Shown here in pieces: positions 22,479 to 34,135 of a stretch of DNA of 64,000 nucleotides. The translations under genes were made by a program, and so were the position numbers. Location of the stretch: NCBI GenBank assembly GCA_964019165.1, contig OZ025271.1:11704259-11768258 (forward strand). Reading direction: 5' to 3'. Origin of the DNA: Mastigias papua (lineage: Eukaryota > Cnidaria > Scyphozoa > Rhizostomeae > Mastigiidae). The number at the start of each line of letters is the position of its first letter. Within the stretch, counting starts at the first letter, position 1. The notes beneath the pieces were generated by a model. That model was not told the origin of the DNA and did no database searches. It saw nothing but the letters and a program-made list of their open reading frames with translations.

Positions 22479-23672
22479 TCTGGTATCAAATTTGAAAGAT
22501 AAAAGCTATTTGGCTGCAATCATGGGCGATCATAGGGTTTTCGGGGGCGCTGATTACGATAGTGACAACAGTTTTTACGTATCTTTACCCTATGACGTCA
22601 TGCTGACGTCACAGGGTAAATTTATTGGGCTTGTCTCTTGGAGGTGCATATAAACGGTACTTTTGTACACACAAGTGCAACTGTAAACCATGTTCATAAA
22701 AATATAAGGCTCGAGCTTCTATGTATATAGCAAAAACGCAGAAGAATTATGAGCAGTAGTTTGCGCTTAACATCGTATTAAATACGTAGCCTCGTAATCG
22801 TGAGCTTGACTGTAGGAATTGAACAACTGTCATAGGCGGCTGCAGATGGCCACAAAAGTGTACCATAAGGGTACACAGAGATTGAAATGAGATGACGAGA
22901 GAAGCGAAAATTACTGATGAGAAGAATGAAGTTGTTAATTTGTGGCGAAAGGAGTTTAACTTGCCGCATAGTGACATCACAACTCGGTGTAGGATCTCTA
23001 AATCTACAGTAAACGCATAGGCAAACAGTGTATGGAGTCAAAACCATCCAGAAAAAGAGTTGTGAGCCTCCAGCACTAACTAGAAGGGAGAAGGGTCGTT
23101 TTCTCAGAAATTTTAAGTCATGACAGAACAGATTCAGGCCCTCTGAAGAGGCCAGAAAGGCTATGAGGGGAGGGGCAAGGCCTCCCCATCTTCGGGGACC
23201 CAGATAATGAGCACACAAGTAAATTCAATGGTGATAATATATGGTATGCTGTACAACCTGTTATCACTTCTAGCCCCCTTGACCACCTTAACAGTCAGTT
23301 TGAATTATGGAAAGATACGGGAAATGATTATTTGACAAAATAAAGTGGACAAACTACGTTGTATGGAATACAATACATGCAATACATTACACGGTTCAGC
23401 GTCCTTCAATGCAAATCAGACTGAACAACAACAACAATATGCACTAGCGACAGTTTACCTATGCAGTTTACACGGTTTACACTCACAGTTTACACTTGAA
23501 AATCAGGCGAAAAAGGGTGCTTCCCTTGACGAAAGCAAAAAGGTGACCACCATGCCAGGTGTACACTATCTATGTACATGCTTTAATGATTTTTCATGAA
23601 TTTTTTAGTATACTGGTAAGGAAATAGTGAGGAAAAACTCCACGGTTTACACTTTTTTGCATAAAGAATCAC
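22479..23672. repeat. 1.2 kb dispersed repeat, copy 1 (joined to the MITE)
   Basis: From tctggtatcaaatttgaaag to gcataaagaatcac the sequence closely matches 44507-45613. The second copy lacks roughly 80 bp here (around 22940-23020). Both copies follow directly on the Tc1-like MITE, so MITE plus repeat moved or duplicated together. The right end here joins BEL gag sequence at about 23673, while the other copy continues into unrelated DNA. No protein is supported. Confidence 0.8.
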
Positions 23673-26600
23673 CGTAGACAGATTCATGCATCCCACCTCT
23701 GCAAAATCGTCACAGATAAAGCTGCACGCAAGGATATTTTACGTCAACAGGGACGTTGCTTTATTTGTTTACGAAAAAACCATGTCGCTCGAAATTGTGA
23801 ATCGAAAGGGAAATGTTTTTCATGCGCGGGAAAACATCATGTGAGTATTTGTGACGGTCGTAGTTTACCTTCAAAACCGGATGAAATGCCAAAGGTCATT
23901 AATCAGAGCTCGAAGACTAATGCGTTATACGTAAGCATGAAGGACAGTATACTATTACAAACGGCCCAAATATACATTCATCGAGTTGGCGCGAAGGAGA
24001 AAATACGCGCACGCCTACTCTTTGATTCTTGTAGTCAACTTTCGTTTATCTGTCAAGACATTGCTAGTCATTTAAAATTGCCCATTGTCGGAAAAGAGAT
24101 TTTGGACGTCAAGGTTTTCGGTAGAAATTATAGCCAAGTTCGTGACTATGATATTGTGCAGTTCACTGTTGAAAGCATTAGAGAGGATTTTGCCGTTACT
24201 ATGGAAGCACATTCTACGCCAAATATTTGCACCCTGATCTGTCAACAGAATATCAACGGCGCCATAGAACAGTTTGATTATCTTCAGAGGATTCCATTAG
24301 CAGATTGTAGCAGCGGCGAAGACAATCTGGAAATTAATCTCTTAAGTGGCGCTAAGGATATGGCAAAATTCTTTGACGGCCTCGCAATACGGGGGGAGAA
24401 AGGAGATGGCCCTACCGCCCATAGTACAAAACTTGGCTGGGTACTGTCTGGATGTGTAACTTCTGCAGTTGCCAAGGAAACTTCACAGAATGTTAATTAT
24501 GTTTCATCACACGTGTTGCAAGTACAAATCGGAAGCGAGAATCAACATACAGATGATATTGTACAAAGTCTTTGGGATTATGAGTCTATTGGAATTAGAA
24601 AATTAAACACTGTTCACGAGTCCTTTATCCAGAACATTGAAGTGGAGGACAATAGATACTGTGTGACTCTACCCTGTAAGGAAAATCATGAGCTTCTACC
24701 GGACAATTATGAACTGAGTCTATCCAGACTGCAGTCTTTACTAAAGCGCCTTCGCAGTGACCCAGAAATGTACAAAGAATACGATGAAATTATTCGTGAC
24801 CAAGAGAAAAAGGGAATCATCGAAAGGGTTGAATCCCTATCTGAAACCGGAAAAGTAGGGAAAATCCATTATTTGCCCCATCAGCCAGTGAAACGTCAAG
24901 ATGCCTTAACAACGAAATTACGCGTGGGTTTTGATGCAAGTTCAAAATGAAACCTTTCATTACCATCGCTAAATGAATGTGTTTATGTTGGCCCATCAAT
25001 GGTCCCTGCTATTGTGGACATACTTCTCAGGTTTAGATCATTTAAAGTGGGCTTAGCAGCAGACATTGAAAAGGCCTTTTTAAATATCGGAGTGAAAAAA
25101 GAACAAAGGGACCTAATGCGTTTCTTATGGGTTAATGATTTGAAGGGTGAAGAGCCAGAAATAGTCGTATTTCGATTTAAAACTGTACTATTCGGGATGT
25201 CTTGCTCTCCATTTTGTCTGAATGCCACCCTGGACTACCACATTAGAAAGTACTATAAGGAAAATACTGAAATGGCAGAAAAGGTCTTGCAAGGTTTCTA
25301 TATTGATGACTGGACCTGCGGAGGAGCGAACAAGGACGAGGCCTTCAAATTGTTTCAAGAAGTGAAAACCTGTCTTGCTGCTGGTGGCTTTAATTTGAGA
25401 AAGTGGGCGTCAAATTCGGTGGAAGTTTCAAATCATATTGCTGCGTACAACACAGAAATACCCTGCAATAAAGCATTATCAAATGATGAAGAGAAGTCAT
25501 ACGCGAAGATATCCCTGGGGGGTTTGAGTGAAATTGAACCAGGGAAAGAACACAAAATCCTTGGGTTGAACTGGGATTTACAAGAGGACAAAATTGTTTT
25601 GAAGTTGTCGAATCTTGCAGATTTTGTCAAGGGATTAGCGCTGACAAAAAGGAACATTTTGAGAATTCCCGCCAAATTATTCGATCCACTTGGACTTGCC
25701 ATACCTATATTCATTCCGGTACGGTTGCTATTTCAAAATTTATGTAGAACAAAGAGAGATTGGGATGGTCCTATAGAAAAGGACGAGCAAATTACGTTGG
25801 AAAGATGGGTAAAATGCTTAGAAGGGATCAATATTGAACTTGATAGGTGTTATATGCAGTCGGACATGGAAATAGAGTGTTGCTATCTACATGTTTTTGG
25901 TGACGCATCAGAGACGGCTTACTGCGCAGTGGTATATTTGTCTTTTAAAACAACCTTAGGATGGAAGTCTGTACTTCTTTGTTCCAACGCTCGTCTTGCA
26001 CCTTTATCAGAAAACAAAACATCAATTCCACGCTTGGAATTACTAGCTGCTTTGATAGCTGCTCGATTAGTTACATCAGTGAAAGAGGCGCTGTCTCCAG
26101 TCCTAGCAATTGATGGAACTTTTTGCTGGTCTGATAGCAGAGTTATATTATGCTGGCTACAAACAGATAAAGATTACAAACAATTTGTCTTTAACAGAAG
26201 AAAGGAGATAATCAAACTTACTGGTGTTGATTGTTGGAGACATTGCGCGGGTACTGAAAACCCAGCAGATCTTGGATCAAGGGGATGTTTTGCAACTACC
26301 CTCGTTTCAAGTGAGCTGTGGTGGAAAGGCCCGGCATGGCTTAGAGGACCCCCTGAAACATATCCTGAGAGCCACACTACAGGAGAAGAAAGGGAGGTCT
26401 TGGAAAATTGTGAGAAAGAAGTTAAAGTGCAAGCAAAGAGCTCTAAAATATTACTTGCTACTAAGGGGAATAAAGGATGCCAACTATCTGCCATCATCGA
26501 CATCAAAAGATTCAGCAATTGGACAAAGCTATTACGAGTGACAGCCTTGGTGAGGAAATTCATAGCAGTGCTGAGGAACCGCGCTATTGAGAGAGTTATT

Positions 26601-28043
26601 GCAACGGAAGACGTTCTAGCTGCAGAAAGATTGTGGGTAATGGAATTGCAAGCAACTCTGAAGAAAGATGAAGGATACCTTGAAAAGTTAAATGCAGAAC
26701 TTGGATTGTTTGAAGCAAATGGCTTGTTGAGGTGTACAGGGAGATTCAAACGATCTGCGTTACCTTACACCTCGAAGTACCCAATCTTATTACCAAGGAA
26801 CCATCATGTTACTGATTTGATCATTTTACATTGTCACAGCGTTGTGTCACATAATGGGACAAATGAAACTCTGGCAGAATTGCGACAGAATTATTGGGTT
26901 CCACGTGGGAGACAATTGGTAAGAATATTGATTCATACCTGTCGTATTTGTAAATGGCACAAGGGAATAGGCTATAAAATACCTAAACCAGCTGATCTAC
27001 CGGAAGGTAGGGTGCAAGGGGCTACAGCCTTCGTTGATATTGGAATAGACTTTGCTGGCCCTTTATATGTGAAATCTGAAGGCGATTTGCAAAAGGCCTA
27101 CATATGCATATTTATATGTTCAGCTAGTCGTGCAGTTCATCTGGAAATGATGCCTAATTTATCCACTGCTGCTTTTATTCGTTGCCTAAAAAGGTTTATC
27201 GCTCGTCGGGGCCTACCTAACAGAATTACATCTGACAATGCTAAAACCTTCAAAAACGCTAACAAGGAAATTGGGAAAATGTTGAAAGATGCAGAAGTTC
27301 AAGGTTATATTACTCAAAGGAACATTGTTTGGAAATTCATATTGGAAAGAGCACCATGGTTTGGGGGGTTTCATGGACGTATGGTGCAAGCGGTAAAGCA
27401 GCCACTGAGGAAGGTCCTAGGGAATGCAAGGCTCAATTTTGAGGAGCTGACAACAGTTGTCACTGAAATAGAAGGAGTGATCAATTCTCGCCCATTGACT
27501 TACATTTGTTCAGACGAATTTGAGGAACCAATTACGCCAGCTCATTTGGTCATAGGGAGGCGCATTTTGAACATGCCACCCCGTGGGTCAGATGAGGAAG
27601 AGGACGATTATGACGCAACAGAAGTAGAGAAACGTGCACGTTACTTGAGCAGGCTGCTTGGACATTTTTGGTCAAGGTGGAGCAATGAATATCTGTTGAA
27701 TTTGAGAGAATTTCATCATCTTAAAGGCAAGAATTTGGGTAGAGCTGAGGTGCAGGAAGGAGATGTCGTCGTTGTCAAGAAAACAGGTGCACCTAGGAGC
27801 TCATGGAAGTTAGCTGTGGTGGAGAAGCTGATTCCAAGCAAGGATGATGAAATAAGAGGGGCCACTATCAGGGTGGTGAATGGGAAAGGGAAACTGACAA
27901 GGTTGAATAGACCCTTGAAAGTTTTGTTCCCTTTGGAAGTAAGCCAAAAGGAAGATAAGAAGGATAAAGTAAGAAGACCAAGGAGGGAAGCTGCAATGAA
28001 TGCAGATGCGATAAGAAGGGCGGTTGATCAACTGGACAATTGA
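23673..28043 (+). pseudogene. BEL/Pao gag-pol: zinc knuckles, protease, RT, RNase H, integrase; 5'-truncated
   Basis: One frame runs the whole length with a single internal TGA at 24948-24950. Upstream of it are the BEL-type knuckles (CFICLRKNHVARNC, CFSCAGKHHVSIC near 23760-23850) and the protease block RARLLFDSCSQLSFIC, in which the usual D-S-G reads D-S-C. After the stop come RT motif A LAADIEKAFLNI, FGMSCSPFCLNATLDYHI, FYIDDWTCGG and RNase H (FGDASETAYCAVVY, FCWSDSRVILCWL). The integrase H2C2 finger (HCHSVVSHNGT, CRICKWH) precedes a catalytic core with D in VDIGIDFAGPL and D in ITSDNAKTF. The family's third acidic residue, normally in 'GGFWER', is glycine (FGGFHGRM). A BEL-type C-terminal tail ends at QLDN. 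The missing capsid, the stop and the active-site changes mean it is dead. Confidence 0.9.
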
Positions 28044-28055
28044 TCAAGGGGGGAG

Positions 28056-28418
28056 TGTCAAGAATCTTGTGGAATAGTGAACCCCCGATTACTAATAGCC
28101 CGCCTCTGTATATAGTTTGATTGACACTTGTTATGAACGATTAATATATACCCATGTTATGTTTTGTTGAGGAGATTGAGCCTAGGAGATTGGAGTCTGA
28201 GAGCCTATAGTTTATTACGCGTATATTTTACATTTTCTACACATTTATCGATCTTAGAGTTTCTGTTTATTGTGGCTTTATGTATATATGTTTTTGGATT
28301 GGAGCATCGGAGCCTAGAGCCTACATTGTTGGTTTAATTGAAAAACAACCTTCGGAACTTGGAGTGGGGCTTACCCGCGTACCCCGTGCCAAGAAGGATT
28401 CTTGTGAAATTATACAAC
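28056..28418 (+). mobile_element. BEL 3' LTR (probable, possibly truncated)
   Basis: A purine-rich tract (aaggggggag, 28046-28055) follows the pol stop, the place for a polypurine tract. A TGT start (tgtcaagaatcttgtgg) comes next. About 360 bp later CR1-like coding sequence begins, so the LTR end is either just before 28419 or cut off. There is no 5' LTR in the window for comparison. Confidence 0.55.
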
Positions 28419-29530
28419 ACTCAGGGATCAATACTTGGGTCTTTGCTTTTCTTGATTCAGTTTAATGCTGCCTATAAGGTCCTGAAACATTCCAAAATCA
28501 TAACGTATGCTGACGACACAGTCATATACATGTCCTCTACCTCGTTGGATGAAATGGAAAAGAAACTAAGTGAAGACCTAACTAGCCTGAAATCATGGTT
28601 TGATAAAAACGAATTAATCATTAACCTGAAAAAGGGAAAAACAGAATCTATGATATTTGGGACATCAAAAAGGCTAAATAAGCTCAAGTCTAAGGTAATG
28701 GAAATCAAACTGAATGGTGAAAAAATAAACGGAACATCAAGCTATAAGTACCTTGGAATACATTTAGATCAAACGCTAATCTTTGAAGATCACTTTAGAA
28801 CAACTTACAAACAAGCTGCTAGTCGGTTAAACCTATTAAGAAAAATCAAAAGCCTTGTTGACTGCTCGACTGCAGAGCTAATATACAGGACAATGATAAT
28901 GCCAATTTTCGGTTACTGTGGATTGATCTTCATGGGTTGCTCTCGGTCGTATAAAAAGAGAATTGAATACATCGAATGCAAAGCCAAATCTGTAATAAAA
29001 GCCCATAATGCAAATATAGACCTACATATTCCTACAATTGACTCAATGATAAAGAAAAGAGCTTGTTCTTTGGTCTTTGATATTTTGCAATCGAACGTTT
29101 GTGATGCCATGCAGGGGTATTTTGCAAAAACTGTGCACGGAAAGAAAACTAGAAACAACAAAACATCAGTACAGTTGCCTCAAACAAGATTAGAGTTTGG
29201 ACGAAAAGGAGTTTATTTCTCGGCTGCAAAAGAATATAACACCTTGCCTCTTCAGGCGAGAACTGACTCTCGACTTCTTTTCAGACAGTTTCTCGATAGT
29301 TTTTTAAATAATTTTTAGCTACTTAATTTTTAGATACTTTAATCTTTTAAGTTATATATGAACATTGTTAATTAAAAGTTATTAAGGAAGCAGGACCCTG
29401 TTGATAACAGTATGTAATTACTGATAGGTTATCCTGTTAAAATATTCGTATATTCACATTATTATCCTGTAATTCCTTGTTGGTTTAAATAAAAAATTCT
29501 TATGCTCTTATGCTCTCTATTATGCTCTAT
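28419..29530 (+). mobile_element. 5'-truncated CR1/jockey-like LINE, open RT C-terminal half
   Basis: The frame is open from 28338 because the upstream LTR happens to read through. RT similarity starts at TQGSILGSLLFL (28419). It contains ITYADDTVIYMS (YADD), LIINLKKGKTESMIFG, YKYLGIHLD and the ending EYNTLPLQARTD..FRQFLDSFLNNF at the stop near 29318. The endonuclease and motif A are missing. The 3' UTR ends in short repeats of ttatgctc-type units (about 29498-29528), like the octamer tails of CR1/L2 elements. No stop occurs in about 300 codons, so this is a relatively young truncated insertion. Confidence 0.8.
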
Positions 29531-30719
29531 ATTTTTGCAGGAGGGCTTTGCCTAAAAACTCCGTTAACTGTGATTTGGTTTCTATATGTGATAGGAATGT
29601 CTTTAGAAGAACCATTTTGACATTAGTCTTGTCATATACGTTAAACTTGACGGACTCTATATTTACATTAAGCTTTGCTCTTGTTTGCGATTTCAAAGAA
29701 TTGCTGATGTAGCGATCGAAAATCACTCTACCTTCAGTATAACCCTGCAGCATTCGTCCTATTGCTTGAACAGCAGTAGAAGCCTAGAAGAGTTGTCAAA
29801 GTCCAGACATGTTATCATTGACGCTCCTTTCCTATTGCTTTGTACAACAGCCATCCCATCAATAATACATACGTGCATTTGAGTCGAATTTGTTCTAGCT
29901 GATTTTGCGTTATCCATATAAACGCCAGATATATCTTGTGTTGGGAATTCTTTGATTACCTTCATAAATGAGCTTTTGTCGCTCGGTAAAAGAAGCATTC
30001 CATCTGAAGGGAACAACGAGCGGGAAACCACCGAGAATTCATATTGTCCAATTGCTTCTTTCAAAGGCGCTCCAAGTTCAGAATGACATTGCTGGACGAC
30101 AAGAAACCTTGCTAGTAGTGATCTATCTTCTCTCAGCTTAACCACTTTTTCGCTTAGATTACATTTGACCTTTTTGTTGCATGTACTGAACATCTTCAGT
30201 TTCATCTTAACCATTGGATCCCGTGTGAAGACGCTGGCACTTTCTTTTTCTAATCTGCTTCCCACAAACTTATTGAATGCATTCTGGCCCTTTTCTTCTC
30301 AATTCATGATATCCTCTCTGCTAGAGATTGGTACTCCCTTTGTAGAGATATTGTTCATCAAAGGAGATTCGTTAAGAAATGGATTTCCCCTAGAATTTTG
30401 GGAAGATTCTTGTGGCCATGGAACCTGTTAGCTGATTATGTTTTCTCGAATCGAATGAACTCTGTTTTTAACTGAGCAAAGACTCAAACTCTTCTGTTAA
30501 CCTTGATAGCTCAGGTGCGATATAGAAATATCGTTCAAGTGCTTCTTTATTTTGGGTAATTCCGGTTATTCCTCCTACTGCTTTGAGTTGTCGAATCTTC
30601 TGTTCTAATGCTTGATCCACAATCAGATCTGTAAGTGAAATTCCCGTTCTTGCAACTGCAAAATCTCCCTTCTCTAAAGCTTCCCATGTCTCTGAGTCTT
30701 TCTGCTTTACTTCATTCAT
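29520..30719 (-). pseudogene. Disabled member of an uncharacterised multi-copy protein family (possible PIN/NYN-like C-terminus)
   Basis: Three minus-strand pieces line up as one protein. The first has LTDLIVDQALEQKIRQLKAV. The second, after a frame break, is NPFLNESPLMNNISTKGVP then TGA then FNKFVGSRL, FTRDPMVKMKLKMFS, and LREDRSLLARFLVVQQCHS. The third contains YEFSVVSRSLFPSDGMLLLP, VCIIDGMAVVQ and RVIFDRYISNSLKSQTR. From memory, this block order recurs in many uncharacterised invertebrate proteins, where 'DGMA..Q' and 'VFDRY...SLK' flank a possible PIN-like nuclease core. The acidic Asp in each block would be catalytic. That fold assignment is my inference. One stop and about two frameshifts kill this copy. 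It starts right at the CR1 tail, with no introns evident. Confidence 0.55.
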
Positions 30720-31470
30720 TTGGGCAAGGTGTAGCGGTACATATTTCAGCTTCTCAGTTTCAGACCTCTTTGTTGTTAAAAATTAGCATAAAAGTATCAA
30801 ATTTCATAAAATAACGGGCATGTTTGGAGATTTAACAATAAAAGTTACAAATAACAAATAATCTACAGATAGTATTCTGAAAAATAATTTTGATCCCAAG
30901 ATATATTAGGACACATGCCTTTGATTATTTTCTCCTCCGCAGAGGCTCGCGAACAAGCCGTTACTTTCCAGCCCCCTAAAATCAACCCTTAAAGTGGCTA
31001 AAAAAATGGCACCCACTTTTAGTGTATCGAGCAATTATCAAAGAAACGATTTATATTGTAATATCAATTTAGGCAGAGAAATCCAGCGGAGGCCAAATTT
31101 ACGACACAAGGACCTCTACTACCTACCCAATAAAAAATTTCTTGCCACAACTGATTTTTGAAGTTTACTTTCCAAGCTCAGCCTGTCCATGTTTTTTAAC
31201 TGTTTCTTAAAGGACATGTTTCTTATATAAAAATACGTGTATTACTTTAGTTTGTCGGAAGTGATATGTTAGTTCCGTTTTCCCATCTACTAGCGAACAG
31301 AAACAGATCTTCCGCATTTAGTTAAAGCTAAGGACAGTCTTTTAGACAAACGTGCTACAAACACTTCTGAATAGACCCTAACCAGGACAAGTTTTATTAC
31401 GTTCCACGTACGTTCCCACACAATACGTACCGTAAATAGTACCGCGGAATCATTTTCCCTGCCTCTATAA
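30720..31470. other. Non-coding stretch
   Basis: AT-rich sequence. I see no gene and no clear repeat boundaries. It may include the 5' part of the family at 29520-30719, but I could not extend the similarity. Confidence 0.4.
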
Positions 31471-31852
31471 GGCCCCATTTCCACTGACCCGGATAGATGC
31501 GAAAACGGATAACAATTAATCTTTCTGGCAGCGAATTAATGGACGCGCTTGACAGACTTGTTGCTCGTTTTCGCTTGTTTCTACTGACACATATATGCAA
31601 AATGAAGCAATGGACATCTTTTATAGTGAAGTAAGACAAATAGCTGCAATTAAGTTGCAGCTTTTTAAAAATATCCAGGTAAGAGTGTTTCCACAAAAGC
31701 GATGCGTTTTAAATTAATCCGTTTTCCAAAATATACGCTGTAAGCACCGATTTTAAAAATACCCGTTTGTTATCGTTTCAGTGGGAACTAAAGTCAGAAT
31801 TGGTAAATCATAATCCGTTTTCGTATTTATCCGGGACAATGAAAACGGGGTT
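31471..31852. mobile_element. PIF/Harbinger-like MITE (382 bp, TAA target duplication)
   Basis: The left end is ggccccatttccactgaccc. The reverse-complemented right end is aaccccgttttcattgtccc, followed in both by 'ggata(g/a)at(g/a)cgaaaacggat'. TAA flanks both sides (31468-31470 and 31853-31855). The TWA duplication and GC-rich ends fit PIF/Harbinger. Parts of the end sequence recur internally, including a second 'cgttttcgcttgtttctactgac'. There is no coding capacity. Confidence 0.7.
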
Positions 31853-31957
31853 TAAGCTACCTCGGTTCTCGCAGCGCCGGTAAACGACGAAAGATCAGAA
31901 GTTCCGATAATTCAATGGACTTTGAGCGCGGTCAATGTATGTCCATATAGCATATCC

Positions 31958-33396
31958 CTTTGCACTAAACTAATTAAGTCTGTGGAAAAGGGCAGATGGG
32001 GCAGCTGACCCCACTGCCCCTCTAGCGTAGGCGTCCCTGGAAGTGCAATAGACTGTTAAAGTGCTATTATTTTAGAAATATTCGCGACCCCCCGTATATT
32101 AGGTTTAGAAGCATTTCCGATCCCCCCTTTTATGATATATCCCATGATTCGTTGACACTTTGTTTACAGTTGTATTCCATAAATCATACCAGGTCCTGTT
32201 CCAACACGCTCTTTTGCTTCCGTCTAGCCGTTTGGTGCTTGCTAAAATCACATGTGGATTGGAAATCGATTTCGTACTTTGGGAATAGCTTGAGAGGTTT
32301 GTACAGCTTTAGTCTCCATTAAATCTACCCAGTGTTTGTAGGGTGAATCAAGATAAGGTGTGTGTTTGCGGCGAATTTGATTCGATTGATAATAGGAACG
32401 ACAATGTCCTTGTCACTTGGCAACTCAATGGTTTGGTGCCATCGTCGTCCTTGAGTATCTGTAGACCAGTAGGCCAACTAGTACACAAAATAAGCCTTGC
32501 CGCCATTGCCAAATGTATTTTCATGTTCTCCACGGTCTCTCATAAACATGGGGGGGGGGGGGGTGCTTATAACGTTGTCCAGTTTTTGCTGCCCCTTGGA
32601 GTGTACTAGCTAGAACTCTATATTATGAGAGGGATTGGTAACTTTGCGTGCTGTATAGGGGGACGTGCAAAATAGGTGGGTGTGCAGAATAGGGGGACGT
32701 TACGCAATGATCGAAGGAGACTGTAATTGACTAGTCTTCTGTGTAACAACACACATATTCATCAAACAACATGATATTTAAAGACTTTATTATAATTTAC
32801 TTAAATTTCCATCAAAATAACTGCAATTTCCTAATCGAAACAAACATCTGAAAGACACTTAATACTATCGTGTACAGCAAAAGTGCTTGCAATCACCACT
32901 AAGAGTTGAATACATCATAGTTCTTACAATATAATGCATATGAAGTGATATAACCTATTTACAAACCAGGAAATGTGTCTGTCACTCATGTGCAGAATGG
33001 GTGGGACCAGTAACATCATGTGCACAATAGGGGGATTCTATGTTGTAGATTACACACTTGAGTCACAAAACTAAATAGTTGTGAAATACATCCCAATTGC
33101 CATGATTTAATGCATATGACGTGATATAACCTATTTACAAAACAACAAATGTGTCTGTCACTCATGTGCAGAATAGGGGGACCAGTAACATCGTGTGCAA
33201 ATTGGGTGGACTTATCTCTAAGAGGTACAGGCAATATTTACTAACATGTTTTCTGAATAGCTTTGACACTATTTCCATATTGGAAAGTTGCGTCCCTGCC
33301 CTAGGTATGTGCAGGCACTCAATTGCCCTTGTTAGATCCATTGATGACACTCCAACTTATGGAGTAGAAATTAGTTCTGTGCATTCATGATGGATG
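31958..33396 (+). repeat. Large duplicated repeat, copy A (lacks the hAT insertion)
   Basis: From ctttgcactaaa to the first tggatgg units, this matches 38771-41588 at high identity, apart from the 1.4 kb hAT element present only in copy B. The right half contains an internally repeated block around 'tgtgcagaatagggggac..taacatc(a/g)tgtgca'. The unbroken hAT target ccttggag is at 32594-32601. No ORF is conserved between the copies in a way that suggests a protein. Confidence 0.9.
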
Positions 33397-33725
33397 GATG
33401 GATGGATGGATGGATGGATGGATGGATGGATGGATGGATGGATGGATGGATGGATGGATGGATGGATGGATGGATGGATGGATGGATGGATGGATGGATG
33501 GATGGATGGATGGATGGATGGATGGATGGATGGATGGATGGATGGATGGATGGATGGATGGATGGTTGGATGGATGGATGGATGGATGGATGGAGGGATG
33601 GATGGATGGATGGATGGATTGATGGATGGATGGATGGATGGATGGATGGATGGTTGGATGGATGGATGGATGGATGGATGGATGGATGGATGGATGGATG
33701 GAGGGATGGATGGATGGATGGATGG
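33388..33725. repeat. TGGA tetranucleotide microsatellite, about 84 units
   Basis: An almost uninterrupted (TGGA)n array of 338 bp. A few interrupted units (tggt, tgga to ggga or ttga) cluster in the second half, which marks the older part. Its open frames on both strands (Met-Asp-Gly-Trp or Ile-His-Pro-Ser repeats) are consequences of the 4-bp period and not genes. Confidence 0.97.
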
Positions 33726-34135
33726 AGATTGTACAGGGTTGTGGATATTGACCCGGTTGTGTTGAAATATGTGATCGTATCGAGAAATGGTAGATCTTTA
33801 AATGAGAAGTCCATTTCGAATTGGGTTGAGTGATGAGGTATGGTCATATGAGAGTGAAATTCATGTAAGTGGTCTAGGCTGTGTGTCCAAATAACATAAA
33901 TATCATCAATATATCATTTCCAAAGAAAGGGGGTGCGACCCCCAGGGGCTGTGGATATAATTCGGGTTTCTAAGTCCTCCATAAAAATATTAGCGTAGTT
34001 CGGTGCACAGGGGGTGCTGCGCCATGCTATTGCTGTGCCATGAATTTGTAAATAGAAATTACCATCATATAGAAAATAGTTCTTTTTCATAATGAAATCT
34101 AGGATGATTTTTATGTGTCGTAAGGGTAAAGGCAA
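33726..34135 (-). pseudogene. Penelope-like element RT fragment (C-terminal half)
   Basis: The minus strand reads DFIMKKNYFLYDGNFYLQ, then IHGTAIAWRSTPCAPNYANI and FMEDLE. This is the Penelope motif B region (usual form 'Q..GTAMGT..AP.YA.LFM..LE'). It continues through a TGA into YIDDIYVIW, the catalytic DD block, and then [11 protein letters not shown]. The stop sits where the family has Arg before 'YIDD', as a CGA-to-TGA change would produce. Similarity ends at TTLYNL, where the microsatellite begins. The N-terminal RT and the GIY-YIG endonuclease are absent. The fragment is dead. Confidence 0.75.

Noticed and set aside
24948..24950. Programmed readthrough or selenocysteine at the BEL TGA
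   Set aside because: BEL elements normally have one open gag-pol frame, and other active-site losses show that the copy is dead. Point decay is simpler.
33371..33847. Long overlapping ORFs on both strands (Met-Asp-Gly-Trp and Ile-His-Pro-Ser repeats)
   Set aside because: Direct products of the TGGA microsatellite. A 4-bp period without stops is open in every frame.
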